From Diphasiastrum complanatum (lineage: Eukaryota; Streptophyta; Lycopodiopsida; Lycopodiales; Lycopodiaceae), in NCBI GenBank assembly GCA_029204225.1, contig CM055105.1:49200688-49264687 (forward strand): a stretch of DNA of 64,000 bases, in the 5' to 3' direction. Below the pieces are notes generated by a model. The model was not told where the DNA came from. It did no database searches and worked only from the letters and a program-made list of their open reading frames with translations. Both the position numbers and the translations under genes were made by a program. Of the stretch, positions 11,197 through 21,351 are shown one piece after another (within the stretch, counting starts at the first letter, position 1; each line of letters opens with the position of its first letter).

Positions 11197-11950
11197 ACTC
11201 AACAAGATCAAATGAGGTATGATAAGAGAGCCAAAAGGACTCTACACATGAATGTTACCAATGAACTTCTCAAGGAGATTGGCAAGTGCACATCATCTTT
11301 GGAGGGTTGGGAAGCTTTAAAGAATATTTATGAATCCAAGTCTACATCAAGAGTTCTTACTCTTAGGAGACAAATCTTTTAAAGTTTTCAAAAGAAGGAT
11401 GAAAGTACTCATGCTTTTGTTTTGAGGGTTAAAGCATTCAATGATGAGTAGCATGTATTGATGAAAATATTAAGGAGGTAGAACTTGTTCAAGTTATACT
11501 TAATGGCTTGTTGGATGATCATGCTAGTCTTGTTCAAAGTTTTGCTATTCAAAAGACTTTGCCAAGTATTGTGGATTTGTAAGAGATTTTAGTGAATGAG
11601 GAGTTTGGGCTTCAAGCAAGAGGTGGATCTACATCATCATCTCATCACGAAGAGGAGGCTATGTTCATCAAAGGCAAGTTCAAAGGCAAAGGCAAAGGCA
11701 AGTGGTCTAAAGGGCAAGATCAAGGTGAGACTTCCTCTTTTGGAAAAAAGAAAGATAAGTCTAAATTGAAATGCTTTCATTGCCACATCAAAGGGCATTT
11801 TGCTAATGAATGTTTAAAGAAGCAAAGAGATGAAGGTAGCAAGAAAATCAACTTTACTACTAATGATGAGGATCTAGGTGGTTGTGATTCTCTTTTGATG
11901 TATTTTTCAAGTCCAATATCAAGTGAAGGTGACAAAGATTCATGATGGAT
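11197..11950 (+). pseudogene. Inner element: main gag with zinc knuckle
   Basis: Gag resumes with RYDKRAKRTLHMN and runs, with a stop near 11380 and one near 11580, to the open frame 11592-11945 (117 residues). That frame has a Lys-rich linker (GKFKGKGKGKWSKGQDQG) and the zinc knuckle CFHCHIKGHFANEC (CX2CX4HX4C), typical of Copia Gag RNA binding. Right after it, around 11945, WIDSGTSLHMI is the start of a retroviral-type aspartic protease (DSG active site), but it is preceded by a stop and breaks off after about 15 residues. Confidence 0.8.
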
Positions 11951-12114
11951 TGATAGTGGAACTAGTTTACACATGATTCTTTACTTCTTTGGTCACTTAT
12001 GATGGAGAAATATTGGTTGGAGAAGACTACATGGAGCAAATTGAGAGGCAATTTTCTCAAGACAAGGGAGATCTCATTGGTGAGCTTATTGCAGTTTGAT
12101 ATGGACTCAAGAGG

Positions 12115-12491
12115 CATTAGAGGAGTTTTGAGTTCCAAAAAGACCCTTTAAGAATTTGTGCAAGATGCTTTTTTTATTATTAAAATATTATAACACTAAT
12201 ACTTTTGACTTGCCATAACCTTTTAATCGTAGCTCAAAAGTATGCATGTAATATATCATTGGAAAGCTCTTGTTGAGCACTTTCTAATGCACTAAACTTC
12301 GCTAAATTCGGACTTACCACTGAAAAGTTATGCCATTTTTAGTATGGAATCAAAATGTGGACTCAAAAAGTTACGTTACGTAGATTTCAAATTTGAGTGT
12401 TTTGATTGGTCCATGTGTAAGAAAAATTTGAGAAAAAATATAAAAAGAATCTTTACAAAGGGTCTTTTTGGGATTTAGAACTCCTCTAATG
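12115..12491. mobile_element. MITE-like element with 35-bp terminal inverted repeats
   Basis: Left arm CATTAGAGGAGTTTTGAGTT... (12115-12149) and right arm (12457-12491) are reverse complements with about five mismatches; both arms share CCAAAAAGACCCTTT. The 377-bp interval has no coding sequence. The target duplication is ambiguous (perhaps 3 bp, GGC), so the superfamily is open. It separates the protease scrap from the tail of the inner Copia-type element. Confidence 0.65.
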
Positions 12492-12536
12492 GCTAGATTT
12501 ATTAGGTTTGATACTCATCATCACCTACTCTAGTTC

Positions 12537-13640
12537 ATGTTGGATGGAAAGTTTGGAATCTATCTTTTGATTTATGATGGTGGCATTGTTTTTACTAACC
12601 TTTGTGAAAGATCGAGATCAAGCATTAATGAGATCTTGTTGGATCTAGATCATATGTTTGAGAGGGAGTATTTTCAAAGATTCAGGCCTAAAAATATTCA
12701 TATCTTTGATATTTTTTATGATCAAGAGAAAGGTAAGCAAGTGGAAGCGACTCATTTTGCTTTACTCACATGTTTTGGAGAATCTTCTATATAAGTGGAT
12801 ATTGGTTCTCATGGTTTTCATGCTGGAAAATCAAGTAATGGATAAAAAAAACAAATTTTTTTCAATGACTTTGATGGTCAAGAGGAAGATCAAGAGGTTG
12901 GTCTCAAAGGGCTTCAACAACACAAAAGGAAAAGTGACAATTTGGAGCATCAAAGGAAGGTTATTTGGCAAAGATGTTATGGATCTGCTTTTGCAGGAAT
13001 CTTCAAAATCAAGTAAGGTCAAAGGAGCAGCAAGGAATAGTTGTTCAATTTTACTTTACTTGTTCTATCTCATGTTTGAGCTATTTCATGTGACTGTGTG
13101 CAAATTGTCAAGATATGGACAAACTGGCTACATTGTTTTGCAGTATCTTATTGTTGGAGTTGTACTAACATTCTTGGCTAGTTTTGCTGATGGAACTGAA
13201 GCTATTGGAGGTTCATTATGTCACTCATTCATGGCCAAGTCATCAAGTGTTGATGAGATCTTGTGGCAAGATGGAGATGGAGGCTCATTCATGGAGTTTT
13301 ATGGTGGATACATATCAAGAGGGACAAAGTTGGAAGAGAGAAGCAAGCAAATGGTCATCATTCACATTTATTGTTTGGTTGCTGTAATTTTCCAGAGAGT
13401 TCAAAGTTTGAAGCATGGAGGAATCATTTCATTCACATTCTATTTGGTTCTTGTTCTAGTTATATCTTGATGTGTAAAATTGATATAAGAAATAGCGAAG
13501 CATCCAATTTCGACACTATTTTCTATATCAATTATGAAAGATACTTTAGAGCCTTAATAAGGAGGTCTATACTTAGGATGAAGATCATTCTAAAGTTGGA
13601 TCAAAGTAGTATGGTTAAAACTATGCCAAAACTAGTTGAA
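12537..13640 (+). pseudogene. Inner element: unrecognised tail region after protease
   Basis: Open frames 12537-12794 (85 residues) and 12658-13470 (270 residues) overlap in different frames; neither shows integrase or RT motifs. The part 13150-13640 (FADGTEAIGGSLCHSFMAKS and following) is clearly related at nucleotide level to 18750-19250 in another element (FADGNEAKGGSLCHSFMVKS). The sequence is thus a shared component of at least two elements. Function unknown; it may be a remnant of a distant pol-derived or captured segment. Confidence 0.5.
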
Positions 13641-13647
13641 AAGGCAG

Positions 13648-14289
13648 TGCGAGAGATTTCAACAAGTTGAGTCATATTTTGGTAAATTGTCAATTGAGGC
13701 CAAAACTCATTTTAGACTTAGAGATAAACTTTTTGAAGTTATATTAGTTTAAAAAAAAATCAATAAACACTTTTTGAAAGTGTGGGAAAGTTGGTTGTCG
13801 ATTTTGAGAGAGATTCAAATTTGAACTTTGGGTACATTGAATCTAGTCCCAAAATAGTAGGGGTTTTTATATTGGAGGGAAAGCCAAGTGACAAAGTAGG
13901 ATTTGGACCTGCTATGTATTGTTGTAACTCATGGAGAAAGAGATCTTCTCTGTTATCTCTCTCATTCATCATCATACATGGTTCTCTTTGGGTTCTACTA
14001 CTCATTGGTGCACACTCATGATGTTATCTTGCAATTCTATGTGTAGAATGATCATTTATTGTTATTTTCGGTTCCACATGTGTGAAATACAGTAGGGTAC
14101 TGTAATTGTATGGAGAACAACTATATTTTATGTTTTGATTCATGTTTGATCAATATCTCTTAGAGTTTGCATATCATTTTGTATGTAAATGCTAATTTTT
14201 CTACATTGGCAGGATTGTTGGTTTGCTCTCTTTGTAACCAAAGATCAGGGACATGGATTTGAATCTTGAATGATCTGAAATCCTTCACA
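13648..14289 (+). repeat. 3' LTR of inner Copia-type element
   Basis: Matches the 5' LTR 8333-8972 from TGCGAGAGATTT to CCTTCACA. It is followed at once by the target duplication CAAAT and the continuation of the disrupted gag. Confidence 0.93.
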
Positions 14290-15182
14290 CAAATTATGAG
14301 AATAAGTGAGAAAAATACACAAGACTATGTGCTAAGAATTAAATCTCTCAACAAAGAGTTAGCCTCTATTGGGGAGAAGATTAGAGTTAATGAACTTGTA
14401 CAAGTGATCCTAAATGGCTTAAGAGATTATTTCTCCAATCTGGTTCAAAATTTTGCCATCCAAGACACTTTGCCATCAATTGACAAGCTTCATAGTGTGC
14501 TAGTGGCTGAAGAGTATAGGATGCTCCATGCAAAATCAAGGATGAGTTTCTTATCATTGCAAGATGGAGATGAGAAAGCAAATTTCTCATTCAAGGGCAA
14601 TAAGAAGACCAAGGGATCTAAGTAGGATCCAGCAAAGGAGCCAAGGAGGAGGATCAAACATCAAGTTCAAAGGCAAAGGACAAGTCAAAGCAAAAGTGCT
14701 TCTTTTGTGGAAAGAAGGGGCATTATGCATCCGAATGTTACAGGAGGCAAAGAGCACAAGAGGAGGAGGACAAACAATGGAATATTGCACATGAGGAGGA
14801 GGATGAAAGTGATCTATTCTTGATGGCAGTTACATCCTCACCAACAAACAATGACAATTCAAGAGACACGTGGTGGATTGATAGTGGGGCTAGCTCCCAT
14901 ATGACTTGTGAAAAGGACTTTTTTTCAACTTTACACTCTTTCAATGATGCTAAAAAGTTTGTCTTTACTGCAAGTGATGAGGACTGTAGGATAGATGGTG
15001 TTGGTACCATCCTTTTGTATCTAGGATCCTCAAAAAGTATGGATCTAGAAAATGTTTTTTATGTACCGTTGATCACCAAAAATATGCTAAGTGTTGGTCA
15101 ACTTGCGAAAAATGGTTTGGATGTCTACTTTAAGAATGGAGTTTGTTCCATTTTTAAGAATGATGTTTGCATTGCAAAATGA
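14290..15182 (+). pseudogene. Outer Copia-type element: C-terminal gag, zinc knuckle and protease
   Basis: The frame 14266-14625 carries the second half of gag (SEKNTQDYVLRIKSLNKELA, then VILNGLRDYFSNLVQNF). In another frame follows a zinc knuckle CFFCGKKGHYASEC (14697-14738, CX2CX4HX4C). The frame 14820-15182 begins near the aspartic protease TWWIDSGASSHMTC (active-site DSG). Frames shift between these blocks, so it is not translatable as a whole. Its closest relative in the window is 42418-43563, which lacks the zinc knuckle. Confidence 0.85.
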
Positions 15183-15199
15183 TTTAAACATGGAAGATT

Positions 15200-16130
15200 G
15201 TTTAAATTAGACGGTAATATTGCTTTTGAGAATGTGAACTTGACAAAGGAGGAGATCACTTAAGTGGAGATTTTGTCAAAGTATGATCTTGTTAGAATTG
15301 AGGAGGAGCATCAAAGAGAGGAAAATCTTGAGGATCAGCCTCAAAACATGAGAGTTTCAAAGAGGTCCTTAATGACAAAGGTCGAGTCATCAAATTGAAT
15401 GCAAATTTTTCATTCAAGTGTGCATCTTGCAAGGGTGAAAAGCATTAGAAATGCTACTATCTTTGATTTGTTCATAGATAGTGTTAAAAGACATAAAGTG
15501 ACTTGTTTCTTATCTTTAAGAATGATGATGTTTAGTACTTTATGTACATATGACGATACAATGAAGTTGAATGCTTTTCAATCTACATTTGTTGTTGATA
15601 AAGCAATTTCATTGGATAACTATTTTTGTAATAGTTTGAATAGTGTAATAAAAGATGAAACATCATTTGTTTTGAAAATCTTTGTGTCCACATGCCTTGT
15701 GCATGATAATTCCAATGTAAGGACCAAAGATTATCCTACTTCAATGATAGGAATAATGATAGTGTTTTGTTGTTCAAGTAGAGCTTGTAGAATCTACATG
15801 TTTTTCACCAAAGAAGTTGTCAATGGTGGAAATGTAATCTTTCAAGAGTGGAAGGTTTGTAAACTTGAAGAATCACATTTTGATCAAAACCTTATTCAAA
15901 TCATTGATGGTTTGGAGTCAAGTCAAGTGAAGGAGCAAGCTCAAGACCCGAGGACTCCAAGGAGAACCTTGAGTATCATGATGGAGCCATCAAGGCTCAA
16001 TCATATGGACCAAGCAAGACAAGTTGTCTTTGGCAACATTATGCATGCACTTAATTGCTTAATTGATGTATCTTAAAGTGCACAAAATGCCTTGGAATCC
16101 ATGGCTTGGCATGATGTATAGTTTTTGAAG
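15200..16130 (+). pseudogene. Outer element: conserved tail in place of integrase/RT
   Basis: After the protease the reading continues GNIAFENVNLTKEEI, EDQPQNMRV and, in the 225-residue frame 15399-16076, SSVHLARV, DKAISLDNYFCNSLN, DETSFVLKIFVSTC, SNVRTKDYPTSMIG, and SSQVKEQAQDPRTPRRTL. None of this matches Copia integrase, RT or RNase H. The same blocks in the same order are present at 43300-44191, with near-identical nucleotide sequence, so the arrangement predates both copies. Confidence 0.6.
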
Positions 16131-16329
16131 TGTGCTACATGTATATAGACACATTTGTGGAACATCTTGTAAGGGATCCTTTAAGAGGTGGTGAAAGATC
16201 TTTCATGGACATCATTCTCTATTGGAGTCTCAAAAGTTTCTTGTTTGTAGCTGGATATTTTAGATACTTATAAAGCATTCATTCATCTAGCAAAGAGAGT
16301 TGTAGATAGATCAAGCTAAATTTGAGGAG

Positions 16330-16990
16330 TGTGAGAAATTACCAAAAATTGGCAAATCTAGCTTGATAAAAAACCATATAAATTGTACATAAGTGGCTCT
16401 CCACACGTGTGAGGCCATGGAGCCACTTGGAAAACCTATCTTAGTATAGGCTAGATCAAGTCTAAAGAGTAGGTCAAGTCAATTTGGTAGTGATTCCTAG
16501 TTTATAGGACCTAAATCCTAGATTTGTGGTGTAGATTGACCAACTAGCCACCTACTTGACATGACTCTAGGAATGAGGCTAGGTTGGCAAATTAGGGCAA
16601 GAAAGCCAAGTAAACTTCCTTATTACATGCTGGAAATTCACCTGACTTTACAAAGGAAGAGGTTTTTTATGTAGGAGACTCTCCCTAGTGAACACTAAGA
16701 TTAGTTTTGAGAGCTTATTGGCAAAACTCGAGTTTCTACTCTCTATGTACTTGTTGTTTTTTGGATCCAAGCAAGCTCAAAGTCATTAAATTTTGTACTT
16801 TGTTTTTAGTCTACGGGCCATACTATGTACTGTTCCACATGTGTGCGGGCTGTAATTTGTGTTTGATTAATGATTAAAGGTTGCTCTTGATTGATAGATG
16901 CTAATTTGTTGATCTAGATCTCAAAATCAAGTGTCTAGTTTGCATTATTTTTATGATCAATCAATGAATCACTCTTGTGAGGCATTAAAT
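16330..16990 (+). repeat. 3' LTR of the outer Copia-type element
   Basis: Preceded by TTTGAGGAG (purine tract) and starting TGTGAGAAATTACCAAAAATTGG. It is homologous to 44400-44819, 41937-42120 and 49925-50590; all carry CACACGTGTG or a close variant, and the latter two share AATCTCGAGCTAGTTCACT. The right end is approximate (alignment with the 49925 copy fades after AATCACTCTTGTG). Confidence 0.7.
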
Positions 16991-17179
16991 GCACTCATTT
17001 TTTGGTATGCTGCTTTGCTTACTATTTAATTGAAATGGTTGCCGGCTGTGATATTTAAACACTTTTGTGAAGTTGAATTGCTAGATTTGTTTTTTTTTTG
17101 TTAAGATGCGCTCCATGCAAACATTCCCATATGCGAGATGAAAGCACATGATGTGATAGCACAAATACTATTTTCAAAA

Positions 17180-17440
17180 TTGAACACCTTTTAATAGAGT
17201 CATGTCAAAATATTTTGATGGAATTGTGACATTCAAAGGATTTATGGCTGACAAGGCCCAAGCCAATTTGACTACAATCATCGATTCAAATACTCCTTTG
17301 CATGCTCGTGAAAGGTCTTGTATTTTTTATTTCATGGACAATGTCAGACATCACACTATGAAATATATCATGATTATACACAAAGAATAATGCATCAACT
17401 TGTGGGTGCATTGGCGTGACGTGACAACTACAACATTAGC
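17180..17440 (+). pseudogene. Possible MULE-type transposase-derived fragment
   Basis: The reading FKGFMADKAQANLTTIIDSN then HARERSCIFYFMDNVRHHT (frame 17202-17390) resembles, from memory of plant transposase-derived proteins, a block of the form GFMADxAQANxxAV...RERxCxFHW. It is short, ends in a stop, and no flanking domains are visible. Treat as a weak match. Confidence 0.3.
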
Positions 17441-18029
17441 TGCTGGTAAGTTGTCATGATGTCCCATGGATCAGCCGATGTTGTGGTGCTGGCTGGGCAG
17501 GTTGAGGTGTGGCCTCTTCTTCTTTGTCATTGTCTTCCACCAGTTGTTCTTCTTGTATAAGTTACTCTGGTGTGGTGGGGTCAGCACACAAATATATACA
17601 ATACTTCTGAATGCATCATCGTTCCAACGATTTGTGACAACTTGACATCCTGAATGGTGGAGGGAGCAGAAAGAGGAGTAGAATTGGGATTAGAAGTGAG
17701 GATGGGAGGAGGGATGGGCTGTTCGAAGGAAGGAATGATATTGGGTATGGGAATTGGAGGGTTGTGTCGAGAATGTTTGGGGAGCTGGGTGGGGTGAATT
17801 GTATTAAATTCATGAGGGCTAGAGTGTCTGAGAAAAGTTGAGAATCTTGGGGCGAGAGGAGTGGAAATGAGGAGAGGAGAAGAGGTGGTGGCGATGGTCG
17901 ATGAAGTGACACAGGGGTTGACAGAAGAAGAAGGCATGGCAGAAGAGGAGTGCTATGAAATTTTGCAAGCAAGATACGAAGAAAACTTGCAAAACTCGTA
18001 CATGATTTACTCCCCGAATGCCAAAACCC
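17440..18029 (-). pseudogene. Degenerate Pro/Ser/Thr-rich coding sequence, distal part
   Basis: On the minus strand a 118-residue frame (17937-17581) is rich in Pro, Ser and Thr (PSSSVNPCVTSSTIATTSSP...). It lies on the far side of the retroelement at 18030-19888 from another minus-strand reading (20762-19889) of similar composition, and I infer that both were once one sequence. No domain recognised; a second overlapping frame of equal length shows that composition alone keeps frames open here. Confidence 0.35.
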
Positions 18030-18178
18030 AGTGATTTTGACAAGTTCTTTTTGAGTTTACATCTTCTATGTGTAGTAGATGCAATATTTCTACATTTGTG
18101 ATGATGCTAGATGTGCTCTCCTAGTAATCCAAAGGTCAAAGGGCATAACTAGGTCTTTGTGGTCTGATTTTTTTCACA

Positions 18179-18191
18179 TGGTATCAGAGCT
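18179..18191 (+). other. Primer-binding site (initiator Met-tRNA)
   Basis: TGGTATCAGAGCT follows the LTR end TTTTCACA without gap; perfect match to the canonical plant Copia primer site. Confidence 0.9.
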
Positions 18192-18478
18192 TTGTTACAG
18201 GCTATATTTGGAGGAAAATACATTTCTAGTGAGTGATTTGGAGGTATCACTAATTCTAGAGTGTGCTAGAGTGATTCTTTGTCAAAATCAAGCATTTTCA
18301 AGTGTAGAATGGGGATTTATCCAAAGCTCAATTTAGGTCAAAATACTTGTAGTAGTCCAACTTTCTTCCATATTTGTTGGATTTTGATGACCTATAGTGC
18401 ATAACAAAGAAAAAACATCATTCTTCAAGATTCTATACAAGATTCTAGCTTTTGCATATAGAATGTGAATGATTCAAT

Positions 18479-18760
18479 TTGTGTATTTTTGTGGAAACCC
18501 TAAAATTGATTGGATCTCTTGTGTTTGAAGTTGCTAAACTTTTCAAAAATGATGGAGATATTGATCCATGGTGGATTGATAGTGGAACAAGTTTTCATAT
18601 GACATGTCACAAAGAGTACTTCACTTCTTTGGTGCCTTATGAAGGAGAGAAGAAGTTCATCAACATGGCGGATGATGGTAAAATTGTTATCAAGGGCATT
18701 GGTACTATTCTGTGTGCAAATTGTCGAGGTATGGTAAAACATTGTTTTGCATCATTTTGA
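18479..18760 (+). pseudogene. Third element: retroviral-type aspartic protease fragment
   Basis: A 93-residue open frame with WWIDSGTSFHMTCHKEYF near residue 37, followed by KKFINMADDGKIVIKGIGTI. This is the N-terminal half of a Copia aspartic protease, with the DSG active site and the downstream GxGTI strand. The frame ends before the rest of the domain and runs into the tail region. Gag sequence that should precede it is missing. Confidence 0.75.
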
Positions 18761-19252
18761 TGTTGGATTTGTACTAGCATTCTTGTATGGTTTTGCTGAT
18801 GGAAATGAAGCTAAAGGAGGCTCATTATGTCACTCATTCATGGTCAAGTCATCAAGTGATGATGATATCTTGTGGCAAGATGGCAATAGGTGGATGCTCA
18901 TTCATGAATTTTCATGGTGGAGACATATCAAGGAAGGACAAATATGGAGGATACATGCAAGAAAATGGTTATCACTCACATATATTGCTTGGCTTCTGTT
19001 ATTTTCCAGAGATATCAAAGGTGGAAGCATGGAGGAATTCATTCATTGTGATTCTATGTTATATTCTATGTTGATTTTTCATCTTGATATGTAAAATTGA
19101 TGTAAGAAATAGTGAAGCATCCAATGTGGACACTATTCTCTATATCAATTATGAAAGCTATTATAAAAAAATAGAAAGGAGATCTATTCTTAAAATCGAG
19201 ATCATTCTTAAGTTGGATCAAAATTGTGTGGTAAAACTAGTTGAAGAGGGAG

Positions 19253-19888
19253 TGTGAGAAATTGTCAACTAGTTTAAAATTTTCATGTTGAGTTTATTTG
19301 GCAATTTTGAGGCCAATATGCATTTTCAATAGACATAGACTTTATAAAGCTAGTAAGGCCTAAGAATAGTGGATTTACTATTTTTGTCAACCTAGAGATG
19401 TACAGATGTATTGAATCTAGTCATGTTAGACCTAGGGTTTGGAAGAGATCTAGAACCTTCCATAAGTTGATAAGCTTGAGCAAAGGCATCCAAATAGGGA
19501 AAGAGAATGTTATAAATAGGCATACAAGCATGGGAGAAATTCATCTATCTCATTCTTCTCTCATTCATTCTTATGAAAAATATCTCTTTGGGGTTCTACA
19601 TCCATTTTTGCATTTTGGTGATGATATAATGGATTTTTGTGTATAGAATGCTATTTTTCTTATATGTATGAGTTTCCATGTGTGAGTATTATTGTCGTAC
19701 GACCATTGTACAGACATGAATAATAAATTATCATACATAAGTGATTCTGACAAGTTCTTATTGAGTTTACATCTTCTATGTGTAGTAGATGCAATGTTTC
19801 TACATTTGAAATGATGCTAGATGTGCTCTCCCAATAAGACAAAGATCAAAGGGCATAATTAGGTCTTTGTGATCTGATTTTCTTTACA
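19253..19888 (+). repeat. 3' LTR of the third Copia-type element
   Basis: Begins TGTGAGAAATTGTCAACTAG after AAGAGGGAG (purine tract) and ends TTTCTTTACA; its last 150 bp match 18030-18178. The reverse-strand fragment 48520-48933 is a relative. Confidence 0.85.
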
Positions 19889-20762
19889 TGGTGGTTGTGG
19901 CATGGTGGCAGGTGCTGTTGGTTGGGGGAGGGTTCATGGAAGAAGTGGAGGGAGCTATAGGGGGTTGTGGAAGAAGTGGAGTTGCACATGCATTTGGTGG
20001 AGGGTGTGTCAGATGGAAGGACATGAGGTCGTCGGCTGGTGGAGGGTATAGCGGTGGTCAGGACGGATGTACGGTCAAATTCCCAAACCTTTTGTTCAAG
20101 GAGAGTAACAGCGAGGGTGGATAGAAGTGGTCCCGCGATGAACTTCTAGCGTGCGTTGGGTTTGATGGCCCTTTGTAGCTCATAAATCACAAAGTTATGC
20201 CAGTGATAGGGCATGATTGTGTTTTTCGATCACTCCTTATGGGATTCTACAATCTTGTGTAGAAGGAGAGAACAGATGCAATCCTTTCGCAAACTTCCAA
20301 TGGCCAAGAAGTTATTCAGGAGGTGGGAGACAACTTGGATGACAAGGTTGGTGATGGCTTTGATCATATACCCGTCATTAGTGTGACTTTAGGACACTAG
20401 GGCATCTGGAAAAGGGTTGATGGTAGCAAGGGCTTGGCGGTGCGATGGCTTGGGCCTATCACTGGACACTCTGTGTGTGGTACCTTGGTAGTGGATATAA
20501 AATCTAGACTTGTCTTCATCCCAAGTCCATAAGGCCTCGATGACAAAGTCTAGATAGAGGGAACATGCAAAAAGTTGTGGGTAAATCACCATCGCTTCAA
20601 GAAGGGGTTGGGCGGCTTGGAGCCATGGGGCGGTCTGGGAATTAGTGGAAGAATCAAAGATTTGGGTGGTAGAAGGGACGTTGCGGTGGGAGATCTAGGT
20701 GGTATTGGTATCATTGGAGGGGCTTGATAGTTGGTTATCGGGCTGGGTGGATGATGTCATGA
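19889..20762 (-). pseudogene. Degenerate minus-strand coding sequence of unknown function
   Basis: Read on the minus strand from 20762, one frame stays coherent for about 290 codons with only a few stops: MTSSTQPDNQLSSPSN..., then LYLDFVIEALWTWDEDKSRF, HRQALATINPFPDALVS (frame 20592-20389), MIKAITNLVIQVV, FLAIGSLRKDCICSLL. The regular amphipathic segments suggest a real former protein, possibly a structural protein of a mobile element. I do not recognise a family. It ends at the retroelement insertion and seems to continue at 17980-17440. Confidence 0.4.
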
Positions 20763-20880
20763 TGAGGGGTGATGGGCAGTAGATGGATTGGATAGGTTTG
20801 GTTGGTAAAGAAGGTTTAGTAAGGTAGAGGAGGTGGAATGAGAGAAATAGTGGATTTTAGGGTGATAGCTACAAAACTTT

Positions 20881-21351
20881 GGTTCTTCATCATTGATTGT
20901 GAGGAGAGCTACACATATTTATGGAGTTTGAGATAGCTCAAGGTAGAACCACATCTATCCATTCCAAAATGACAACTAAAGTGACATCTAGAATAGTATG
21001 TGACATTTGTCACTTGCCATGCATGAAATTCTACCAACTTTTTACAAGTGTACTAGTTCTAACTAACAAAGTACAAATCATGATGCATGTGTCCATTATA
21101 CTTTGTGCATGCCTTGCATGTCACTATGGATCACTTACAATTAATGCATGTGAATTGCCATGAGTTTCTACAATTGTGAATTTGCCAATTCTATGTCTAC
21201 AAACTATATGCAAGTTGTATTCTTCAATCTAGACATTACATAACCATGTAGCTCGAGTTCTATGTAGACCAAACTTGGCATTTTGTATTTACGAGCTACA
21301 TACTTGCATGGTACAACAATATGATTTGTTTTCCAATTTTAACACACTTTC
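20881..21351. other. Intervening sequence, no feature recognised
   Basis: AT-rich; one 80-residue open frame (20921-21163) without a recognisable domain. Confidence 0.3.

Larger units (their letters stand above)
18030..19888 (+). mobile_element. Third Copia-type non-autonomous element
   Basis: It consists of a truncated 5' LTR (18030-18178), primer site TGGTATCAGAGCT (18179), an interior of only 1.07 kb, and a full 3' LTR (19253-19888). The interior holds a protease block (DPWWIDSGTSFHMTC, within frame 18479-18760) and a tail related to that of the inner element (13150-13640). There is no gag zinc knuckle, integrase or RT. The 5' LTR has lost its left part, so no target duplication can be read. 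Confidence 0.8.

Noticed and set aside
12658-13470. 270-residue frame as a membrane protein gene
   Set aside because: It overlaps other equally long frames, lies inside an LTR element, and the hydrophobic stretches come from T-rich DNA.
17581-17937. Pro/Ser-rich 118-residue protein as a functional cell-wall protein
   Set aside because: Two overlapping frames of the same size are open, there is no signal peptide or regular extensin repeat, and the sequence appears continuous with a degenerate relic.
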